Part shown: piece after piece, positions 6,277 through 10,139 of the stretch
How positions within the stretch are numbered: position 1 is the stretch's first letter
Layout: every line of letters starts with the position of its first letter
Assembly: GCA_963727835.1 (NCBI GenBank)
Contig: CAVSIB010000031.1
Coordinates: 1-10,139 of the forward strand
Length of the DNA: 10,139 bases
DNA from: G026625185 sp963727835
Lineage (GTDB): Bacteria; Desulfobacterota; WTBG01; JAGOGO01
Reading direction: 5' to 3'
The notes under the pieces: generated by a model
What the model was told of the DNA's origin: nothing
The model's database searches: none
The model's input: only the letters and a program-made list of their open reading frames with translations
Translations under genes and position numbers: made by a program

Positions 6277-6772
6277 AGGTTTTGGCAATTAAGTTGGAAG
6301 GGAATCTTCTTATCGCCACATTATAGGCCTTGACTGCTTCATTGTACCGCCTTCGCGCTACCGCAATCCGGTTTTCTGTTCCCGCAAGCTCATCCTGAAG
6401 GCGAATAAAATTCTGATTGGATTTTAGCTCCGGGTACCGCTCAACGACGACCAAGAGACGGCTCAAAGCAGCAGTGAGCTGATTGTTCGCCTCAATTTTT
6501 TCCGGAACGGTTCCAGCTCCGGCAACCTTAGAGCGTGCTTCGGTAACTTTGATGAAGACTTCTTTTTCCTGGGATGCAAATCCTTTTACCGTTTCCACCA
6601 GATTCGGGATAAGGTCATAGCGGCGCTGCAGTTGCGTCTCAACCTGCGCCCACGCTTCTTTAACTCCCTCATCCAGTGTCACGAGGTTATTATAGGTGCT
6701 GCAACCCGAAAAAATGAAAGAACACAACAGTATTATAATAACCACTAAACTATTCTTGCTTTTTACCTTCAT
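6206..6772 (-). CDS. lemA: LemA family lipoprotein
   Basis: LemA proteins are envelope proteins with an outward-facing helical-bundle domain; their molecular role is poorly defined. The start is set at 6772 (product 188 residues) because GGGAGGG lies 9-15 bases upstream and a signal sequence begins there; the frame stays open upstream to 6835 but nothing supports that longer start. Residues 1-24 form a lipoprotein signal: lysine-rich n-region, VVIIILL core and lipobox FSGC with lipidation expected at Cys24. The LemA domain follows, with characteristic stretches such as EAWAQVETQLQRRYDLIPNL, VVVERYPELKSNQNFIRLQ and RRRYNEAVKAYN. A short Glu/Ala/Pro tail ends the protein. It is the last gene of the TPM-nucleotidyltransferase-LemA operon, 56 bases after its neighbour, and its 3' end overlaps the converging ppnP frame by 71 bases. 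Confidence 0.93.
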   Translation of the reverse strand: MKVKSKNSLVVIIILLCSFIFSGCSTYNNLVTLDEGVKEAWAQVETQLQRRYDLIPNLVETVKGFASQEKEVFIKVTEARSKVAGAGTVPEKIEANNQLTAALSRLLVVVERYPELKSNQNFIRLQDELAGTENRIAVARRRYNEAVKAYNVAIRRFPSNLIAKTFKFEKASFFEAPEAATEAPKVKF

Positions 6773-6828
6773 GAATAAGCCCTCCCTTATTAAGTAACAA
6801 AAAAGATAAGAAATAGTAAAGCCTGCGG

Positions 6829-7602
6829 CTACCAAAAGATGCTTTTTTTGACCCTTCGAAGCGGTTCTATCTTATTTTCAATTGATCTAAGAAGGTTGAA
6901 AGCTTTTGTATCTCCCCAATATATTTTTCCATGAGGGGAATTACCTGGCTTGAAGTTAGCTTTTTCCGTCCTTCCCTGATTGTCAGAAGTTCCAAGAAAA
7001 GAGTCTTGATTCAAGCCTGTCTCCTGGGCGACTGTTTTTACTAATGTATGCCTTTCGGCAATAGGCTCTTTATCCTTCAAAAACATGATTGCTTGAAAGA
7101 GGGAGAAAAAGGTGGGAAGCGATGCAGAAATCAGTGCTTCTGTCTTGCGCCAATTTCCCGCGGTTTCCAGGAAATGTTTTTTCAGCTGTATAAGCTTTCC
7201 CTTTACTTCCTGCTCACACTGAAGCCGCATATAGTTTTTATCAAAAGCTAAATTTTTTAAAAAATTTTCTCCGCAAACTACTTTGTGGGCCGCTTTGATA
7301 TTGAGAAACTCAATGGGAAAGGTGTCAAGTGAAGAGGCAATAGAGGCTGGGGTCAGGAAAAGCGGTGTGTTAACTCGTTTTTTGTGCCACTTGGAAACTA
7401 GCGGTATGGCTTTGCTGAGTCGGTTCATGCCGTTCTCAGAAAGAACAATCATAAAGTTAAGGTCCGATTTTTTCGGGATATATTCCCCCCGCGCCCCACT
7501 TCCATAAAGGATAATGCTCAAGAGATCAGAACCGAAAGCTTCTCGATAGTCACTCGAAAAATCTTCAAAAATCTCTTCTGGCCTTGCTGGTGCTTTGGGC
7601 AT
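6829..7602 (-). CDS. MNT-type nucleotidyltransferase homologue with altered metal motif
   Basis: The N-terminal part (about 20-110) is a minimal nucleotidyltransferase (Pol beta superfamily) domain: LYGSGARGEYIPKKSDLNFMIVL covers the GS...RG...SDxD motif. The second metal-binding aspartate is Asn here (SDLN), so the usual DxD is DxN and transferase activity is doubtful, although the GS loop and first Asp remain. Downstream IEFLNIK is also typical. The remaining ~150 residues are mostly helical with no motif I recognise and end in a basic RRVKKSIFW tail. There is no signal peptide, so it is cytosolic. Two adjacent ATG codons exist (7605 and 7602); the second has the better spacing from GGAGG (six bases). 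It lies between the TPM and LemA genes (33 bases after the first, 56 before the second), suggesting an intracellular partner of that envelope pair (inference). Confidence 0.82.
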   Translation of the reverse strand: MPKAPARPEEIFEDFSSDYREAFGSDLLSIILYGSGARGEYIPKKSDLNFMIVLSENGMNRLSKAIPLVSKWHKKRVNTPLFLTPASIASSLDTFPIEFLNIKAAHKVVCGENFLKNLAFDKNYMRLQCEQEVKGKLIQLKKHFLETAGNWRKTEALISASLPTFFSLFQAIMFLKDKEPIAERHTLVKTVAQETGLNQDSFLGTSDNQGRTEKANFKPGNSPHGKIYWGDTKAFNLLRSIENKIEPLRRVKKSIFW

Positions 7603-7635
7603 CATAATCCTCCATGCTATCCAGACGTTAATGTA

Positions 7636-8448
7636 TTAAAACCCTCGACTTGCTCCGCCGCCCCCACTTAAGCCTCCACCAAATCCTCCAAACCCACCAC
7701 TAAAGCCACCCCCGCCAAATCCTCCCCCAAAACCACCGCTACCAAAGCCGCCCCCATAGTATGATCTCCTACCCCCCCTAGCCATGAGAAGCGGAAGAAT
7801 TATAAAAATAAATAAAAAGGCGAGAAAAAAAGAAAAGAAACCTCCGGAGCTTTTTCCCCCCGCGAGTTCTCTTGGAGATACTTCTTCTGGGCGGTAGCCT
7901 TCTCCTAATGTTACTCCCGCATCTTTGGCAATGACCTGGCCCACAGCGATCATAGCATTTAAAAGTCCTTCGCTGTAGTGGCCTTGTTTGAGCAGAGGGG
8001 TAACTTGTTCATCAAGGATATTCCCAACGAGCCCGTCAGGAAGAATGCCTTCAACCCCATAGCCGGTTTCAATCCTCACCTTTCGCTGATCAAGCACAAG
8101 GAAAATGAGCACCCCTTTATCCTCTCCCTTCTTGCCAATGCCCCATTTTTCGTAAAGCTCGTTGGCGTACATATCCGGCTCATTGTCCCCGATGGTTTTA
8201 AAGGTCGCCACTACTACCGCAGTTCCGGTTTTTTCCAGTACCTCACGGCTAAGGCCTTCCATTGCGGTTTTTGTATCAGGAGGAATAATGGAAGCAAAAT
8301 CATTTACTGCTCCAGTAGGCCGAGGAAACTTTTCTTCTATAGCGTTAAGGCTACGTCCTTGAAAAAAATTAAACAACAGAAAAATCGCAATCAACAAGCG
8401 TTGGGAACGAAGTATTTTTTTAGCCCGATTGTTTTTAGCTGAAGACAT
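7636..8448 (-). CDS. TPM-domain (YgcG-like) membrane protein with glycine-rich tail
   Basis: The protein has an N-terminal signal or anchor (about residues 18-40 of the open frame, ending near LNA) and an extracytoplasmic TPM domain (about 46-175) with hallmark stretches GAVNDFASIIP, YEKWGIGKKGEDKGVLIFLV and RKVRIETGYGVEGILPDGL. One transmembrane helix follows (about 205-225, FFSFFLAFLFIFIILPLLM), then a Gly/Phe/Ser-rich tail of ~45 residues (GGFGGG repeats) ending ASRGF. This is the standard YgcG/TPM architecture; the domain is named after plant and bacterial thylakoid/periplasmic proteins linked to photosystem II repair or phosphatase activity, but the role of bacterial forms is unsettled. 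The ATG at 8448 is chosen; a TTG two codons upstream is also open. Neither has a good Shine-Dalgarno. It is the first long gene of the operon with the nucleotidyltransferase and lemA genes. Confidence 0.93.
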   Translation of the reverse strand: MSSAKNNRAKKILRSQRLLIAIFLLFNFFQGRSLNAIEEKFPRPTGAVNDFASIIPPDTKTAMEGLSREVLEKTGTAVVVATFKTIGDNEPDMYANELYEKWGIGKKGEDKGVLIFLVLDQRKVRIETGYGVEGILPDGLVGNILDEQVTPLLKQGHYSEGLLNAMIAVGQVIAKDAGVTLGEGYRPEEVSPRELAGGKSSGGFFSFFLAFLFIFIILPLLMARGGRRSYYGGGFGSGGFGGGFGGGGFSGGFGGFGGGLSGGGGASRGF

Positions 8449-8473
8449 AGTCAAATAAATTTTAAAAACCTAA

Positions 8474-8560
8474 TTAAAATGTTCGGAGGGCAAATAATTC
8501 CTTTTGTATTAAAAAAAACATGCATTCGGCAAGGTGTTGCGACCCATTCATCGTACGCAA
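8474..8560 (-). CDS. Candidate 28-residue small ORF upstream of the TPM gene
   Basis: On the minus strand a TTG codon at 8560 follows AAGGAGGGG (8568-8576, containing a perfect AGGAGG) with about nine bases between. The frame encodes 28 residues, including MNGSQHLAECMFF, and ends in TAA at 8474-8476, 25 bases before the TPM start. The Shine-Dalgarno is far better than that of the TPM gene itself, so this could be a leader peptide coupling translation. I recognise no family; without homologues it may be chance. Confidence 0.22.
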   Translation of the reverse strand: MRTMNGSQHLAECMFFLIQKELFALRTF

Positions 8561-8586
8561 GTTACAACCCCTCCTTCTATCCTTTC

Positions 8587-8626
8587 TTGAAAGTGCAGCT
8601 ATTTCACGTTTCTTTCAATGTTTTTT
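8587..8626 (+). other. Inverted repeat with T run downstream of the dGTPase gene
   Basis: TTGAAAG (8587-8593) pairs with CTTTCAA (8612-8618) across an 18-base loop. On the plus strand it is followed by TG and six T, like a weak terminator; on the minus strand, the direction in which the dGTPase gene is read, it lacks a T run. No plus-strand gene precedes it. The rest of the 8455-8656 gap shows only AT-rich sequence and the small ORF candidate. Confidence 0.25.
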
Positions 8627-8656
8627 AGCTTTTTTGCCACGGTTAATCGTAAAAAG

Positions 8657-9895
8657 CTACTTCAAAAAACTCGTCAGTTCACTAAAGACTTTTATCGCGA
8701 AAATATCAGTCATACCAGAAATATAATCAACAATTGCCCTTAAATAGCTCTTTTTTTCTTCAACATGGTAGATGATAGCATTTTGAAACTTCAACTCCTT
8801 CCTTTTTTTTGCATTCAAATCCGAATACTTAATTAGCCAATCAGAGAACGTATCTGCTAATAATGAACAAGTCTTTTTGTATTCCATAGTGAGATTAGAT
8901 AATGACTGTCGCCCCTTGTAAGAATCTGATAAAGTTTTATAGATAGATTCAATAATGATTTCGGCATATCTTTTAAAGTGGTCCAATTTGGGATGATAGT
9001 AGATGTTCTTTTTACTGAATTCGCGAAGCTCTTTTAACAATCTCAAATTCTTTTGGGAAAATTTAATTCCCTCTTTTGGACTACTGGAATTACATAAATC
9101 GATAATAAGGTCATGCATAAGAACGGTAGTATTTATCTTTTTTACGTTCATCTTGAATTTTTTATTTATACGGTTAATTAGATTCCTTATTTGTTTATCG
9201 GTTACAAACCTAAGCGTCAAGGCGTCCTCAATATCTCTTCCCAAGAAAGAGATTTTATCAGCGACTTTTACAATACAAGCTTCCCAAGTATACGGGCCAT
9301 ACTGATTGGGCTTCGCTATTTCCTGCAAGTCTATCACCTTTTTTCTCGGGATACTCTGGCATTTTCCATTGTCCTCTCCACAATGTGAGACAATTCCATC
9401 TCTCACAGCATAGGTTAAGTTCAGATTCATCTCATTTCCATCCGGGTCTTTTAGGGTTTCTATTTTGTCTACAAACCAAAGGCTGTTTTTCTCATGCCAA
9501 AATCGCTCTCCTAAATCTCTTTCAGAAATTCTTTTTAAAATATCTTCTCCTTCATGACCAAATGGAGTATGCCCAAGGTCATGACCAATAGCAATAGCTT
9601 GAGCTAATTCTGTATTTAGGCCCAAATACTTTGATATTGTATAACTTACCGCAGCAACATGGTTAACATGCTCAATTCTGGTGCAAATATGATCGTTTTC
9701 GGTTGCGAAGAAAATCTGCGTCTTATGTTTTAACCTCCGATACGCGGTCGAATGCAGAATCCTGTTAAAGTCGCGGGCGAAATTGCTTCTTATATCATTT
9801 CTTCTCGAATAAATTTTTTTTTGCCGGCGTATAGAATCACGCCATTTTTGATTTTCTTCACACATTGCAACCGTAGAAAAATTATTGGATTTCAT
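8657..9895 (-). CDS. dgt: Deoxyguanosinetriphosphate triphosphohydrolase (HD-domain dGTPase)
   Basis: The enzyme hydrolyses dGTP (often dNTPs generally in this family) to the nucleoside and triphosphate in the cytosol. The 412-residue product has the family signatures: RDFNRILHSTAYRRLKHKTQ (41-60), the metal-binding HD core with H76/H79 in RIEHVNHV, H105-D106 in GHDLGHTPFGHEGE (104-117), D213 in VADKISFLGRDIEDA (211-225), and the C-terminal DYISGMTDIFA (390-400). Length is typical of the shorter bacterial dGTPase type. The ATG at 9895 has a good Shine-Dalgarno (GAGGAG). The gene is markedly A/T-richer than its neighbours (two 60-base rows counted by hand gave 16 and 19 G+C, against 36 in a priA row), Lys/Asn/Ile-rich, and sits just beyond a tRNA 3' end, so recent transfer is plausible. 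Such enzymes balance dNTP pools and some limit phage by depleting nucleotides; which applies here is unknown. Confidence 0.95.
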   Translation of the reverse strand: MKSNNFSTVAMCEENQKWRDSIRRQKKIYSRRNDIRSNFARDFNRILHSTAYRRLKHKTQIFFATENDHICTRIEHVNHVAAVSYTISKYLGLNTELAQAIAIGHDLGHTPFGHEGEDILKRISERDLGERFWHEKNSLWFVDKIETLKDPDGNEMNLNLTYAVRDGIVSHCGEDNGKCQSIPRKKVIDLQEIAKPNQYGPYTWEACIVKVADKISFLGRDIEDALTLRFVTDKQIRNLINRINKKFKMNVKKINTTVLMHDLIIDLCNSSSPKEGIKFSQKNLRLLKELREFSKKNIYYHPKLDHFKRYAEIIIESIYKTLSDSYKGRQSLSNLTMEYKKTCSLLADTFSDWLIKYSDLNAKKRKELKFQNAIIYHVEEKKSYLRAIVDYISGMTDIFAIKVFSELTSFLK

Positions 9896-9994
9896 TATCT
9901 CCTCGAAAACATCTTTTTCTATATTTCAAATAATCTTTGATCACTTATTGATAAAAAAATTTAATTGTTAGATATAAGTTAGAAATTAACTAGA

Positions 9995-10024
9995 AAATAA
10001 AAAAGAGGTTATCCCTAACCTCTT
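9995..10024 (-). terminator. Intrinsic terminator after tRNA-Ala
   Basis: A perfect nine-base-pair stem, AAGAGGTTA with TAACCTCTT, has a four-base loop (plus-strand 10003-10024). On the minus strand it is followed by TTTTTATTTT and lies 11 bases past the tRNA 3' end. It should end the tRNA transcript and isolate the dGTPase gene, whose own promoter must lie within the AT-rich 9896-9994; I could not pick a convincing -35/-10 there. Confidence 0.88.
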
Positions 10025-10035
10025 AATTTTCTTTA

Positions 10036-10108
10036 TGGAGCTGACGGGGATCGAACCCGTGACCCCTTGACTGCCAGTCAAGTACTCTCCCAGCTGAGCT
10101 ACAGCCCC
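10036..10108 (-). tRNA. tRNA-Ala (anticodon GGC)
   Basis: The minus strand folds into a full 73-base cloverleaf: acceptor GGGGCTG/CAGCTCC with one G-U pair, D-stem GCTC/GAGT, anticodon stem CTTGA/TCAAG with loop CTGGCAG (anticodon GGC, reading GCC/GCU alanine codons), five-base variable loop, T-stem ACGGG/CCCGT with loop TTCGATC, and discriminator A. The 3' CCA is not encoded (A is followed by TAAAG), so it must be added by the CCA-adding enzyme. Confidence 0.96.
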
Positions 10109-10139
10109 AATTTTTAAAAATAATATATTTTAATTTTTG

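Noticed and set aside
7640..7770. DNA-level tandem repeats (CCACCAAATCCTCC-like) suggesting a minisatellite.
   Set aside because: They simply encode the Gly/Phe-rich tail normal for TPM/YgcG proteins.
8520..8726. A 68-codon plus-strand ORF after the TPM promoter region.
   Set aside because: No Shine-Dalgarno, biased low-complexity composition, and it runs antisense into the 3' end of dgt.

Overview
The window looks like a piece of chromosome from an anaerobic, diderm (lipoprotein-making) bacterium. A tungsten-type aldehyde ferredoxin oxidoreductase with its own iron-sulfur partner and a desulforedoxin-like protein point to anaerobic or microaerophilic life. Clear Shine-Dalgarno sites, ATG/GTG/TTG starts and a tRNA lacking an encoded CCA are bacterial. 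The phylum cannot be fixed from the sequence; an uncultured lineage such as Omnitrophota or Nitrospirota, or a Desulfobacterota relative, would fit, but that is a guess.

Layout. (1) 36-2501, minus: priA, the replication-restart helicase. (2) 2593-4813, minus: an aldehyde:ferredoxin oxidoreductase operon. The catalytic subunit is divided into an N-terminal part (4145-4813) and a C-terminal part (2955-4148), followed by a 12-cysteine polyferredoxin-like protein (2593-2958); both junctions are ATGA overlaps. (3) 4814-5046: a divergent, AT-rich promoter region with a good -35/-10 for the oxidoreductase operon and A-tract repeats facing the other way. (4) 5047-6276, plus: three small genes, namely a Lys-rich desulforedoxin-like protein with a TTG start, a secreted 123-residue protein of unknown function behind a terminator-like hairpin, and a PpnP-type nucleoside phosphorylase whose reading frame runs on into the converging lemA gene. 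(5) 6206-8448, minus: a three-gene envelope operon in the order TPM-domain membrane protein, MNT-type nucleotidyltransferase homologue with an altered active site, LemA lipoprotein. A 28-codon ORF with a strong Shine-Dalgarno lies just ahead of it. (6) 8657-10108, minus: tRNA-Ala(GGC), a strong intrinsic terminator, then an AT-rich HD-domain dGTPase gene that differs in composition from the rest of the window.

The most interesting points are the split oxidoreductase with its unusual Fe-S partner, the TPM/nucleotidyltransferase/LemA operon whose joint function is not established as far as I know, the Lys-tail plus iron-site mini-protein, and the structured leader before the secreted 123-residue protein. 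I found no CRISPR array, insertion sequence or complete mobile element. No stretch longer than 300 bases lacks a gene; the longest gaps are 4814-5046 and about 8455-8656.
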